From Paramecium pentaurelia (taxonomy: Eukaryota > Ciliophora > Oligohymenophorea > Peniculida > Parameciidae): a stretch of 64,000 nt of DNA. Position 1 is the stretch's first letter; every line of letters starts with the position of its first letter. Below are positions 12,980 through 25,242 of this stretch, piece by piece. The stretch spans positions 261,173-325,172 of the forward strand of contig CAJJDO010000100.1 of the NCBI GenBank assembly GCA_905183005.1. The letters run 5' to 3'. A program made the translations under genes and the position numbers. Under the pieces are notes generated by a model. That model saw only the letters and a program-made list of their open reading frames with translations, had not been told where the DNA came from and did not search any database.

Positions 12980-13249
12980 ATGATCTTATTACTCACATTT
13001 TTCTTAATATTAATTTATAGTGATGTTATAACATTAATATGGAAAAGTAATAAAAGCAATAAAAGTCATCAAATTTCAAACTTTATACTACTTGATAGTA
13101 TCTCAATCTCCAATATAAAACAAAGTCATAAAAAATAGAGAATGAAGAAGCACTATCTATATTTGATTTTAGATCTCTAATCAAATGAAAATTATTTAAA
13201 TTAAGAACTATAGATATTTAGAGAAGCAGTTAATGTTATTAAAAATTGA
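12980..13249 (+). CDS. Small protein with signal-like N-terminus, hypothetical
   Basis: Open frame of 89 residues, ATG 12980 to TGA 13247-13249, starting 8 bp after the preceding stop. The N-terminus MILLLTFFLILIYSD is a plausible signal peptide or anchor; the rest is basic and polar. No family is recognised. The short distance to the preceding stop and the length make it a weak call. Confidence 0.3.
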
Positions 13250-13712
13250 TATTAGTTTATGTTTTGAATTAATCTAGAAATGATAAACGTTATAATCGTA
13301 ATAGAGTAAAATATTGGAATAATTTAATTATTTCTATTCAATATATTTTATAAATAGCATTAGTTATCATCCTACTTATATGATCATTAATTATTACTTT
13401 ACATATCATTTTCAAAGCTCATCCAACTGTTAAATAAATAAAATACTATTTTTTGGATTAGTAAATAAAAAATAATTATCTATATATTTTTGGAGTGTTT
13501 AATAAATAAAAACTTAAAACACTAAATTAAGTTACAAAACTATAAGTTTATAATTTTGTATAAAAAAATAGATAATCTTAAAACCATTGAAATTTATTTA
13601 TAATTTTTAGATAATCAATATTATAATAATAAGCCATAGTCTTTCTAAAATATAGAAAACTAAAATGATGATAATACTACTTAATAATTGTAAATTATCA
13701 TATTATATTTTA
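13250..13712. other. Intergenic, A+T rich
   Basis: Spacer between a plus-strand hypothetical and the 3' end of the uL13 gene. No coding frame with convincing composition and no structured RNA was seen. Confidence 0.45.
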
Positions 13713-14356
13713 TCAATAACCCAATTTTTCTAATTCTGCATTAATTGTTGTAAGTTCTTTAGCACCAATAGCCTTTCTTCTAAGATTTTCTCTTGCAATT
13801 TTCCTCTTATAATATGTAGCGCCTCTAAAAATTAATATTTAATTATACCTTTGTTTTCTTTTTTCTTCAAGTCTATTTACAACTGATTATTGATTCCATC
13901 CTACAGAAGCACACAAATCACCTAAAGTACAAAAAGGTCTATGATTCTTAAGTCTAATCAATTTAAGGGCATCTGGAACTACTTATCTCTTTCTTGTGTC
14001 ATAAGGAGGAGGAACTCCTTCAAATAATTTTAATCTTTCTAAAGCAGCTGCTCCTCTTTTTGATTTATATTGAAGCATTCCTCTAACAACCTTCCAGAAA
14101 CATCTTGATGGTGTTCTATAATGTTTATATCCTCTTCTTGGATTGAATGCCATTCTTTTATTCAAATATTCTTCAAAAATAACTCTGTTTCTAAATAGAG
14201 AACCTAAAATCTTTAAATAATTTTACCTGATTATTAAATCAATTCTGTTCTTACTACAACTATTCTTTATCCTCTTTATAATTCTTTTGCAATATAAGAA
14301 GCTAATCTACCCAATAAATGACCCTTTCCATCAATCACTATTTCCTTCTCAAACAT
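13713..14356 (-). CDS. RPL13A: 60S ribosomal protein uL13 (RPL13A)
   Basis: Large-subunit ribosomal protein of 198 residues. The N-terminus ([19 protein letters not shown]) is the uL13 signature. Eukaryote-type segments follow: [26 protein letters not shown] and [13 protein letters not shown]. Two introns were placed, at 14204-14226 (23 nt) and 13825-13848 (24 nt), and the spliced length is divisible by three. Start is ATG complementary to 14354-14356; the stop TGA is at 13713-13715. The length matches the family. The call is secure. Confidence 0.95.
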
Positions 14357-14650
14357 TTAATTTAAATAAATTTTCAAAATGATATTCTCATCACAAAATA
14401 CTTAGCAATAACAAAATTAACTAGAATACAAATACTAAATTCTATTTCTAGAATTAATATTAATATAATCAAAAATATTATAATATTTATCTTGATTCAT
14501 TAATATCATCAATAATATAAAATCTGCTATAATATTATTATCAATGACATTATATCTAAAATTAATAGCATTTTATTATTATTCATTTCCAATATTAAAT
14601 AATTTATTTTTTTCCATAATAACCATTTATTTATATTAAATAATAATAAA

Positions 14651-15233
14651 ATGAGAGGTCCCAAATATGTAGAATAGGATATCATAAAAAAAGTATGTCA
14701 TGCTGAATAATTCCAATAACATAAATTCAAATTGTTAAATACAAAATCTGATCCACATCTCTCTAAAAAAGTAAAGCATTTTCATAATTTAGCATGTTTT
14801 ATCAGATAATGATAAATATTAATAAATAAGAGCTAATAAATTTTATACAAAATTATAAGTAGATTTATAGAAAGAACAACGTCTTTATAAAGAAAATGCT
14901 AAGATTCTCAATCGAATTGTTGATATTGGAAATTAAAAAACATATTCTTCAATGCCAAAAAGATCTGTTACTCGTTAAAGTTCAGCAAACTCTATTAAAT
15001 CTCTTAATTTATCTTATAGAAAACAAGAAGCAAAAAAAATTGTTGGAGAAAATGAAAAATTAATGTAGCGGTTATAAAGAACTCCATCATCTTTTAGAAA
15101 TAAAGACACTTTAATCAAAGACTATAAGAAGTAACAATCCCAATATATTTAAGAACTTTGGAACTCAAAAATAGAATTTCTAAATATTCATAATAAAATT
15201 AATAAAAGATGGGCAAAATCATTGAGAGATTGA
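14651..15233 (+). CDS. CFAP97/Hemingway-domain ciliary protein
   Basis: A 186-residue protein with one 22-nt intron (starts GTAAAGCATT, ends ATTTAG) near 14771-14792. The segment SLNLSYRKQEAKKIV, followed by GENEKLMQRLQ and DYKKQQSQY, matches the CFAP97 (KIAA1430/Hemingway) pattern of SLN...RKxE...I...EN...L..RL...Y. Known members are small proteins of axonemes and flagella, which fits a ciliate. The frame ends at TGA 15231-15233. An overlapping frame (ATG 15209 to TGA 15374-15376, 55 residues) may be an alternative last exon. The family call is from pattern recognition. Confidence 0.7.
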
Positions 15234-15376
15234 CTAAAACAACAACAAATCCTAAATTTTCAAAAACAAGTTAAAGCAGAACTAGCGTACCAACTTATTA
15301 GAATTCAGCTTTGTCAAAATTGAGAATTGAACCTGATAATTAGTAATAAAAATTGCAATTTCCAAGAATCAAATGA

Positions 15377-15710
15377 AATATGCAATATTAATTAAATTTT
15401 TATTCTATAACTATATAAAATATAATCAATGTTATTTTCTTGCTATTATTGTTAGAAATAATTCTTTATTTCATTAATGTATAAAACTTGTTTAAGAGAA
15501 GCTAAATATATGTATATACTAATATAATAATAATTATAAAAGAATATATAATGTTATTTAAAAGAGAAATTATTATATTAGTATTTTTTTTTATTAATAG
15601 AACATATAATTATGATGATATCTACTATTTTTTAAATTCAATTCCTTTTAAATATGAATTTTTTTAATAACATTTTATATTTCTAAACATCTCATTTATT
15701 TATATGTATA
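15377..15710. other. Intergenic, A+T rich
   Basis: Spacer between a plus-strand gene and the 3' end of the minus-strand PhoD-like gene. Nothing recognisable was seen on either strand. Confidence 0.45.
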
Positions 15711-16976
15711 TCACTCTTATTTAATTTTTTATCTATTCTTTTATATCTATTTATATAATTCTTAAAATTTGGAAACATATGATATAATATTATAAATCAA
15801 AAATATAATGAATAACAATACTAAAAATAGTGAACCAATCACTATTAATAGATTTTCATTAATTCTTAATATATAATTTTACATTTATCTATCTTTTATT
15901 GATACATCTAATATACAGGACTAAGATTCATCATAATTTTATTTCTGAAGCTCTTCAATTTAGATGGTCTTCTATAAAACAATACTTGAATCTTCACTTG
16001 AATGAGTTTCATATTAAATCTTAATAGGTTAATGTTAATCATCAGTAATTATTTTTAAGATTCCAAAATTAGATTTGTAATAATGATCTTAATAGCTACT
16101 AAAAGTATTTGGAAATAAGAATTAGAAAATAAGACTAACAAAGGGAATATGATCATAATTTGCAAATGTCATTCCACTTGAACTAAATTCATAAAGATTC
16201 TAACCCAATCTATGTGGACAAGGATATTTCATAATTTCAGAATAATGGACATCTCCAGATAAGAATATAATAGGTTTATTGTATTTTTTGATTAAAGCAT
16301 ATAATTTCTATTTGGACCATACAAACCAAGTTTCTGGGCCATTTCTATCATCATGCATAACTTAAACTCCAGATGTCATAATGATCAATTAACTTTCAAT
16401 TTAAAATTATTGTTCTAACCATTTCCATTAATTATCTCCAAGAGAATCCCCTGTAAATTTATCTGAATTATATCTTGCATCAGTCATAACAATTAAAATT
16501 TTATTGTATTGATCAGCATAAAATGATTAGTAAATACCATCTTGTTTTCTAAGTGGAGAATCTTTTGGTTCACCAATAAAATCTAGATACAATTATTTAG
16601 CACTTTCTTTCAAAGGATTGAATTTTCCTCCATTATTTTCATTACTATCATGATCATCATAAACTCCTTTTATAATTACATTCTATTTGAATTAAGAATA
16701 ATATTTATCATCATTAGTGATATCAAATTTCTCTTTTACTTTAGTCTCATTCTATTCTGATCTCCATATACCTAAAATAGGCATATAATCAATATAAGCT
16801 GCATCTCCTAACCATAAAAAATATTTAGGATTAAATGACTAAATTCTTTTGAAAACATCTGTATCATGAGTTCTATAAAATTTAAAGCATGAGCCAAAAG
16901 CTATAGTTAATTGATTCTCAGCTGTCACATTTAAAAATAAAGTAGTCAATAAAACAATCAATAATTTGTTGAGCAT
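15711..16976 (-). CDS. PhoD-like metallophosphatase, membrane anchored
   Basis: Intronless 421-residue protein. It starts with a signal peptide (MLNKLLIVLLTTLFL) and has a C-terminal membrane helix (LLIVIGSLFLVLLFIIF) followed by a short basic tail. Metal-binding blocks of the PhoD/metallophos superfamily are visible in order: IAFGSCFKF, LWLGDAAYID, GVYDDHDSNENN and FLSGDVHYSEI. These correspond to the GSC, GDxxY, DDHD and GDVH motifs. The likely activity is phosphomonoesterase or phosphodiesterase on the extracellular or lumenal face; the substrate is unknown. Start is ATG complementary to 16974-16976; the stop is at 15711-15713. Confidence 0.88.
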
Positions 16977-17015
16977 ATATTTTTATATTTTTAATATACC
17001 TATGATAAATTTAAA

Positions 17016-17859
17016 TCATTTTAAGGCAGCCAAATATTCGCTGTGTTCTTAGAATGGAGTTGATTCTAATTTTGTATGTCCCCAAAGATCTGGTGTAAGG
17101 AAATTGTAGGTTTCTTTAAGAGCATGGAAAGTTGCCTTCAAGAAATTTGATCTAGTTCTTGTACTTCCTTTTGATTAAGTATAACAATCTTAAATTCCTG
17201 CCATTTATAAAACTTTCTTTGATGTAATAGCAGCAACTATACCAGTACCTCTGGGAGCTGGAACCAATCTAACTCTGACTGATCCTTCTTTTCCTGTTAC
17301 TTTGCATGGTACTGTATGTGGTTATGCAATCTTATTTCCCCAATATCCTTTTCTAACTGGAATCAAATTGAGTTTTGCATTAATGACTGCACCTTTAATT
17401 GCTCCTTATACTTCTTTTGCTGATTTCCATCCCAAACCAATATGTTAGTGATTATCTCCAACTACAACATATGCCTTGAATCTTGTTCTTTAACCTGCAC
17501 AAGTTTGCTTTTAGACTGGACCAAGAGCAAGTGGTTCTTCCTTTAAATTCTTAAGGAAATGATCAACTATTTAATATTCTAAATTTTATAAATAATAAAG
17601 AATTACCTTTGATTGGAATAGAGAATTAAAAGATTGTTTCAAGACTCTTAATTTTACCTGCTTTTACTAATCTACCTAATTTGGTTAATGGTGTCCATTC
17701 TTATTCTCCTCCAAATCTTCTTGGACCTCTATTTTATCTTGGAGCTCCTCCTTCTCTTCTTTCTCTTTGTCCTCTTCCTCCTCTTCCAAAACCTTTCTTT
17801 TCAACTGGGGCAGCTTATTCTTATTCTACTGCTGGTGCTTATTATTGCTCTTATTCAGC
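17016..17859 (-). CDS. RPS2: 40S ribosomal protein uS5 (RPS2)
   Basis: Small-subunit ribosomal protein of 271 residues with one 28-nt intron at 17579-17606. The N-terminus is Q/A-rich, then GRG-rich ([17 protein letters not shown]). The uS5 core follows: [50 protein letters not shown] and [17 protein letters not shown]. Start is ATG complementary to 17857-17859; the stop is at 17016-17018. The length matches the family. The call is secure. Confidence 0.95.
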
Positions 17860-17939
17860 CATTAAAATAAAAATCTTAATTTAAAAATTTGTTTTCAAAG
17901 TTCTGTTTATACATAAAGTCACTAATAATTATTAAATTA

Positions 17940-19797
17940 ATGATAATCCCGCTATTGCTACTTTTTCCAATCATCAATGCCTATTTTGAACAAAAGTTGA
18001 CTAGAAATGTTTATCAATATCAATAATTCAAAATCAATGAAAAGGTGACTGCTATTGCACCTAAAAAATGTCCATAAGATCTACTCAATTACACACATAG
18101 TGACACGTATGTCAGTTAAATTTGTTTTAACAAAAATGTATATTATAATGTTGAAGTTATCTTTGGTGATAATGTTACTAAGAACAATACATTTTAATTA
18201 GCGGTATTTAAAAAAAATAATTTTAGCTAGATCTAACATCTCCATGGACTTGGTACAAATCATAAGATTGTATGAGTTGCAAAAAAATTAATACTTTAAC
18301 ATATGAAATTGATGATGATTGTAAACATAATAGCAAGAATAATAATTGTTTTAATGATTAGTTTAATAAATCATTTAATGCTAAAAAATGGAATGATGTA
18401 AAAGTACATGGCTAAATCTATTCATAAAATTCATTAATTCAAGGAACCTTTTAAACAGATACTATTTAAATGTTAGCTTATAATTCATCTTCAAAAATGA
18501 CAATCTCCCAATATATTTCTTATGAATGGGGAAATTCTACTCCTCCATCATTAGTGAGTATAACAGGATTATAAATGTTATAGGTCTAATTAATTAATAA
18601 TGAATTACCTATTCTTGCAGATGGTGTTATTGGATTTGGATTTGGATATACAGAAACAGATGAAGAAAGAGCAAAAAGTGATGCAGATTTTGTTGAAAAG
18701 CTTGTTCAAGAAAAAACTAAACTAAATTTAACTAAATAATTATTTGCTTTATACACTTATGAGAGTGCTATGAACTTTTCTGAAATGGTTGTGTAAGTTG
18801 GTGGAATAGATGAAAAATATATTCGTAAATAAAAATCTAATGGAACTTGGATAGATCGTTTAGAAAAATCAGGTTATTATTGGATGGTAGAAATTAATAA
18901 AATTGAATTAAAAGTATTGTTTTTTTATTTAAAATCATAGAATTTAGAAGGAAGGGATGTAATTAATACAGAATTACCAATTAAGAAAGCCTTCTTTACT
19001 TTGAATTCCTAATTTATAGAGTTACCTTATGATGTAATGAAAGCCTTGACTCTAAATTTATAACAATTTCACTCAAATACAGCTTGTGATTTAGTTGATT
19101 CAGATGTATTTCATCAATATAAATTTAGATGTATATCTTATATTGTAAGAATCTACCAAAGTCAATTCAAACTGATTATATTTTAACGTTTACCTTTGGC
19201 AACAATTAAATTTCCATTAATAATTCTAATCTTTTATACAGAGAATGCAATTCTTCTAGTGAAGATAATAGAATTTGGGATTGTCTATTTAATATCAAGT
19301 TTTCACAATCAGAATATGTGATATTAGGTGAACCCTTTATGAAAAATCATTATATAGTATTTGAAAATGCTCCTGGTAATAACACAAGGAAAATTGGAGT
19401 ATTTTAAGCAGCTACTCATATGTATTATCCTGAGAATCCAAGTCAATATGAATGGCCATTATTTAATGCTATTCTATTTATATTCTTATTTGGTCTAGTA
19501 AGTGTATGTTCAATAACATTTTTGAAGAGTTTATGTAAAGATATATTTAGATCATTTAAATATAGAAAGGTAACTTCATTTATAAATAAATAGGCATAAA
19601 ATCCAGAAGATCAATAATCTTTAAGAATTTCTAAAGATATTGACTATGTTGATTATTCTACATAAGAGGAAGTCTAAAGTTAAATGAAAAATATTGAAAT
19701 GAGTGATTAAAAAAAAATTGAAGAATGGAACAAATAATAAGAGTAGTTTAAATTTGGTGAATAATTTACAAATTCATTAGAATCAAATTCATTATGA
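17940..19797 (+). CDS. Pepsin-fold membrane protein lacking aspartic-protease catalytic motifs
   Basis: A 594-residue protein with introns at 18204-18226, about 18911-18937 and 19106-19128; the spliced length is divisible by three. It has an N-terminal signal peptide (MIIPLLLLFPIINAYF) and a membrane helix near the C-terminus (AILFIFLFGLVSVCSITF) with a cytosolic tail of about 95 residues, so type I topology. A1-peptidase landmarks are present: LPILADGVIGFGFG, VQVGGIDEKYI and VILGEPFMKNHYIVFE. The first catalytic position reads LALDLTSPWTW instead of xxDTGSxxxW, and the second reads FFTLNSQFIELP instead of xxDSGTxxxxLP. It is probably a non-proteolytic homologue; a role in binding or sorting is inference. 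Confidence 0.8.
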
Positions 19798-19918
19798 TAT
19801 TATATAAGTCAAATATTAAATCTAAATAGATGATCTAAATTATTAGTTAAAATGAAAAAGAATCTTATTATTTTAAGATAAATCAAATAATTAAATTTTT
19901 TATTGTTACAATAGGTTT

Positions 19919-21124
19919 TCAATAATACTTGAAAGAACTATTTCTTTCCATTTCATTTCCTGAAAAACTTACGTCATTAAGTTAAGGTATTGGAGTATTA
20001 ACAGGAGTCTCTTTAATTTAAGTTTACAAAGGTTTTAAGTTTTATAATCTATTCGAATTTTCTTCTGCAAAAGTCTTTAAAGGGGATTTCACTTTTAGTT
20101 CATAAAGATCTTACCAATTGATTTTACTAAAATATGAATGATTCTTGATACTATCATATCCCTATTTTTTAATATTAAAATATAAATACATTTGCTCCTA
20201 ATCTCAATTAAGGATTGGTTTACAAAAGACTATTGATTAAATCTTTTGCATCTCTAGACATTGTTGGTGGATAAACTGGATTATTCTTTAAAATGAGATA
20301 CTAAATTTTCATTTGATTTCTTTCAGGATGTGAAAATGGTGTTTTACCAGCAATCATTTCATAAATTAAAATCCCTAAAGTCCATAAATCTACTTCAAAA
20401 GAATGTCCATCCTTTCTTATAATTTCTGGTGCCAAATATTCAGTTGTACCAACTAATGTATAAGACTTTATATTGCTTTCTTTTCTTTTGGTAGCTAGAC
20501 CAAAATCAGTTAATTTTACATGTCCTGATTTAGTCAATAACAAATTTTCTGGTTTTAAATCTCTATATATAATTTTTAATTTCATATTAAGATATTCTAA
20601 AGCTAAAATTACTTCAGCTGCTACAAATTATACAACAGGCTCAGGTAGTCCTTATGTTCTTTGAAGAATCTAATAAAATTCACCACCATCAATATATTCC
20701 ATCACAAAATAAAGTTTAGTTTTACTTTGAAATGAATATTTTAAATGGACTATGAATGGGTGCTTACTATTATTCAATACTTCTTTTTCAATAACTGCAT
20801 TTTATTCTAAATTGCTATCAAATATTTGTTTCTTGTTCATAGCCTTTAATGCATAGATTTTACTATTGTCTTTCTTTTTCACCTTATACACTTTTCCAAA
20901 AGCACCCTAAGAATCTATCGTATTCTATAATCCCTTACTTTTCCTAATTGGTTAAGCATCTCAAAATCGTCTATACTTAACTTCTTTCTAGCCTATTCCT
21001 ATTGACTTGAAAAGTGTAAATTCATCTCTGAAGATTATCCCATCGTTTCCTCTTATTATTATTTGGAAGGCATCTAAACAGAAGTCATCTTTTGGGTTTC
21101 ATTTGTCTCACAAAGATTTCCCAT
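19919..21124 (-). CDS. AGC-family serine/threonine protein kinase with possible N-myristoylation site
   Basis: Kinase of 381 residues with introns at 20162-20189 (28 nt) and near 20912-20943 (32 nt). The start MGNLCETN has a glycine at position 2, suggesting N-myristoylation. The kinase core is complete: [62 protein letters not shown] and [12 protein letters not shown]. The C-terminal extension has [17 protein letters not shown] and a short tail ending FKYY, lacking a clear FxxF or FxxFS/T hydrophobic motif. The core looks PKA/PKB/S6K-like; the subfamily is not assigned. It ends 122 bp from the end of the convergent upstream neighbour. Confidence 0.88.
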
Positions 21125-21502
21125 AAATTTTAATAAATTTATAAAATTGTTATGTTTATTTATTTTCTCTATAGACAACATATAGAGATGTAATTATTAT
21201 ATTTTTAATACTAAAGACTTTGAACTAATTTATACATTAAATTAATATCATATAATTTATTATTATAAGTAAATACTTCTTATTCATATCAAACTATTTA
21301 TTTGCTTATTATTACCAATCAGATCTTGAATTGGAATTATCAAAATATACCATATTTAATAAGATTAATATTCATAGCAATTAGACTTATATATTATTTT
21401 AAAGGAATGACTAAAATATTATGTAAAATTTATAAATTTTGATTTAATTTGTATTTTAGAATAATTATGAATTATTCATAAAAGATTATATATAATTCAA
21501 AT
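21125..21502. other. Intergenic between two minus-strand genes
   Basis: An A+T-rich spacer that should hold the 3' flank of the methyltransferase gene and the promoter of the kinase gene. No specific element was recognised. Confidence 0.4.
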
Positions 21503-22297
21503 TCATTACTTAGCTCCTTTTTGTTATCCCTAAAATAATAACAATTTCAATCTACTTTAGTGCATATATATATATAATGAGCATTTGGAGCATCCTTATC
21601 TTCATTTGTAATTGCGATAGAAGTTGAAATTGTTGGTTTGTGAACTTATTTAACTATTACATTCCTAATCAAATGAAATTAATCATCTTATCATACCAAT
21701 CATATTCAGGCTTTTCAAAATATTAAAGTCTATGTTCAGGTAAACCATATGAAATTGCTAAATACACTCCTTTTGGTCCCAACACTCTGTGAACTTCTTG
21801 AATCACTTTTTAAGCATTGGATGACGATGATTCTCCACACTAAAGTAGATTATAAGTCTTACTAATATGGCATCAAGAGTTCCTTTATCTATGGCTCCAT
21901 CGAATGATCCATCTTCAAATTCCATTGCTCTGGCATCCATATGAAGATCTACAATTAAACTATTTGTACATTTGAAATTTGGACCTTTATCTTTGTACTT
22001 CTCTTACATCGCTTTTGTAACAACATGAGAAATATCAATATTTGTAATATTCTAATAACCTTCATCGAACATCTCCTCACTTAATCCTAAAATCACCCTA
22101 TAACAATTCCATACTTGAATTCCCTGCCCCAATATTGAGAAGTTTGCTTTCAGGAGTGAAGCAGGCTGATACTAGATCCTTGATCCCTGCAAATCTTTAA
22201 TACCAATCAAATGGTTCAGGATCTCTATTTTAGATTAACAGACTTAATACCTCGTGTATCGTTCTTCCCAATATTCTGCTTTACCGTATTGTGACAT
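21503..22297 (-). CDS. METTL13-type S-adenosylmethionine-dependent methyltransferase
   Basis: A 219-residue enzyme encoded by six exons in only 795 bp. Introns of 26, 28, 23, 32 and 26 nt were placed, and their removal leaves exactly 220 codons. N-terminal SQYGKAEYWEERY is the typical opening of this group. The SAM-binding block is LLNIGAGNSRLSEEMFDEG, then NIDISHVV and the acidic-loop segment SFDGAIDKGTLDAIL, then VLGPKGVYLAISYGLPEHR. These match the METTL13/EEF1AKMT4 family, whose known members methylate eEF1A. Substrate specificity here is inferred from family only. Alternative: another small lysine methyltransferase of the same fold. Confidence 0.87.
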
Positions 22298-23251
22298 TTG
22301 AATATGATTAAATAAATTATGCTTAGTATGTTTAAAAATTTATATATAAAAATGATATGTATTATAGAATGATCTTTAAACTTTATACCCTTCATAATAA
22401 GTCTTTCTACTTATGAAAATACTTATAGAATAAACTAAATGAGTAGCGTTAACATATTTTATTATTATAAAAAATAGCAAAAGAATTTAGAGATTTTCTA
22501 ATTTAAAATAATAATATAAGAAATTATTTTTAATCAAATATAATAATAATAAATATAATAATTAATGTAATTATAATCTATTAAACAAAATTAAAAAGTA
22601 TTCTTGTATCAATAATTTTAAATAGTTTTATAAATTCACTAAAATCTATTAATAATTTATATTTATTAAACAAAATTTAAAGTATTGTTAAATTGAAGAC
22701 TATTTTGTAGCATTTAATATATAAAGGATTAAAAATATATAATTATTCTTAGATAATAAGAAACAATTTTAATATTAAATAGAATAAAAGTATATAATTA
22801 GTATTTAAATGATAAATTTTTTTAAGATATCCTTTAATTATAGATATTATTTATTAATTAAAGAGTAAATGATAAGCATTTAAGAGAATCTAAAAAAATA
22901 ATATCTAAAAAATAAATATATACAAGCTATATAGAAAAAAGCATAAGACTCAATTAACCTATATAATAAATATCAAATTCATTCATTTCTAAACAATATA
23001 TAATACCATATTGATGATTATAAATCTTTATTTGATAATAAGAGTATATATGAACCTTGAAGTAATTAGGTATATATATATATTTGATAATGAATTTCAA
23101 AATGAAATTATTGATATAAAATACTATTAATTTTGATTTACTATATTTTTAATCCTTAACTAAAAGCTATTTTTTAATGAAGCAATTTTAACAATAAATA
23201 TATAGTTTTTTAACAGTGTATTCAAAATCGTCAAATAATTAATATAATTAA
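22298..23251. other. Long intergenic region, divergent promoters
   Basis: About 950 bp of extremely A+T-rich DNA between two divergently transcribed genes, so both promoters should lie here. Short TA runs occur near 23070. No convincing coding frame or RNA structure was seen. Confidence 0.45.
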
Positions 23252-24417
23252 ATGAAAGTATCTTAATAATTTTATAATGAATCTAATTTAAATATGATTA
23301 ATAATATGACATAATAATCAATATTATTTATTTTAATGAAATAGGGGGATCATTTAAGTTCCACTACAATTATATTTTCTTCAGGATTAGCTAGTGTGAT
23401 TAGTACAATCATTAGTAATCCTTTTGAAGTGTTAAAAATAAGATTGCAAGTAGATAAGATGCATTGTCATGAGCATTAACATCACAGAAATCCCCATCGA
23501 AGCAAGCCAAAATTTAAATATATTCATGAAATAGCATTAACAGGACAACCAACAAGACATTAATTAAATCATTATGGTATGCTCTCGAAATCATTGAAAT
23601 TATGGAAACCACATCGAATGATTAATGTTATCGGAAAATCTTAAGCCACAAACCCCTTAATTAAAATTTATTAGAATTGTACTTGCATTACTACAAACTC
23701 TCTGGTTTAAGCCTTCTAACATATCTATACACATGAAGGAGCATCAACCTTCTTCAATGGATGGAGATATGCTGTATTATAAGCAGGAGCATCAAATATA
23801 TGCTACTTCATGTTTTATGAGAGAACAAGGAAATTCTTATAATAAATGGAATTACCTTCTAGCCGATTAGTTGTTCCTCTATTGGCTAGTTCATTTAGTA
23901 GAGCATTAACAACAACAAGTAAGATATTTTAAGTATATTTTTAGTAACATTTCCATTAGAATATTGGAAGGTATTATAGTCATCTACAGTGGGATATTCA
24001 AAATTAAAGAATATTCAATTAGGGACTCAACTTCATTCAGCTTATCTAATAACAATTTAAAGAGATATTTTATTTTCATGCATCTATTGGAGTCTTCTAG
24101 AAAATTTAAAAATAGAAATAGGAAAGGTCTTAATAGATTAGCCTAATGCTGTAAATCTCATTTCAGCTATGCTAGCTAGTAGTGTTACGGCTACAATGAC
24201 ACTTCCTTTAGATGTAGTAAAGACAAGAAAACAAGTTAGTACAAGAAGTGATTTTGGATCAAGTCGATAGATGGCTTCGATGGAGATTTTATAAAACATC
24301 TATAATGAAGAAGGTTTGAAAGGATTATTTAAGGGATATCAACCAAGAATTGCTAAAGTTACGATGCATTCTGGTTTAGTCTATATGATGTATGAGTACC
24401 TAAAATAATTGTTTTGA
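23252..24417 (+). CDS. Mitochondrial carrier protein (SLC25 family, SLC25A39/40-like)
   Basis: A 379-residue carrier with one 26-nt intron near 23917-23942. Three carrier signatures are present in order: NPFEVLKIRLQ, FPLEYWKVLQ and LPLDVVKTRKQ. Each repeat has membrane-helix pairs and glycine-rich turns such as GASTFFNGWRYAVLQAG and GLKGLFKGYQPRI. The long hydrophilic, histidine-rich insert after the first signature and the PLDVVKTRKQ spelling resemble the SLC25A39/40/Mtm1 branch (mitochondrial glutathione or metal-linked transport). Substrate assignment is inference. Several in-frame ATGs (23252, 23294, 23306, 23336) precede the first helix; the first is used here. Confidence 0.85.
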
Positions 24418-25242
24418 TTTTTAATTACTATTTATACATTGAGTTCACATTATATGTATGTTATATAATATAATACGATTATAGAATTATAAATTTATAA
24501 AGTTGCACTTTTGATAATGTTAAAGAATTTGCTATTCTGAGTTAAATTCTATTTTAATTGTTAATATAATTATCTCTCAAACTAAATACTCAAACTGAAT
24601 TCTTAATCTTGTTGATAGAAAATGATCTAATTAGGTTTATCTTTATTATAGACAGTAAAATTGAAACTAATATTGAAACAATCAATAATTAATTATTAAA
24701 CTAATTGAACTATGGAAATATACTTATAAAATATGTGAGATAATCATATCATAAAAAGTATCAAAATTATTACTTTTTATTAGTGAAATTTAAGCGTTTT
24801 AAAAAGAACTTTGTTTTGAAAATTAACATATTATTAAATAATAAAGATATTAATAATAATGGTTAATATTTCTATTGGTGATATATTTATTTACGTTATA
24901 TGTTCAAGCATCGATATTTGAAAATTTATGTATAAATTTGTTGAATTACAATAAGCATCTATCTTTAAATTATTGTAGCTTTATCGAAAATACTTGATTT
25001 CTATTTTAGTTATTATAGAAGTTATTAAATATTTATAATAATTTTATAAGAATTCCTAGCTATTTTTCTAATTCAAACTTATAAATTCTATGAGTAATTT
25101 AGTTTATTTTTTTCATTTAATTTTAGTTAATTTAATAAATACAAAAATAAAAGAATATTAAAAGTAATTCAACAAATCTATATATATATATATATAATAT
25201 ATATTAAATAATGTAATACTGTATTATTATATATTTTGAATA
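24418..25242. other. Intergenic between convergent genes
   Basis: About 820 bp, very A+T rich, between the carrier stop and the aspartic protease stop. It contains a TA dinucleotide run at about 25179-25200. No gene was seen. Confidence 0.45.
25179..25202. repeat. (TA)n microsatellite
   Basis: An uninterrupted run of about nine TA units, followed after one irregularity by further AT steps, in the spacer between two convergent genes. It is likely a simple low-complexity tract. Confidence 0.6.

Noticed and set aside
17681..17884. Two overlapping plus-strand frames rich in S, P and L
   Set aside because: Antisense shadow of the Q/A/GRG-rich N-terminus of ribosomal protein uS5.
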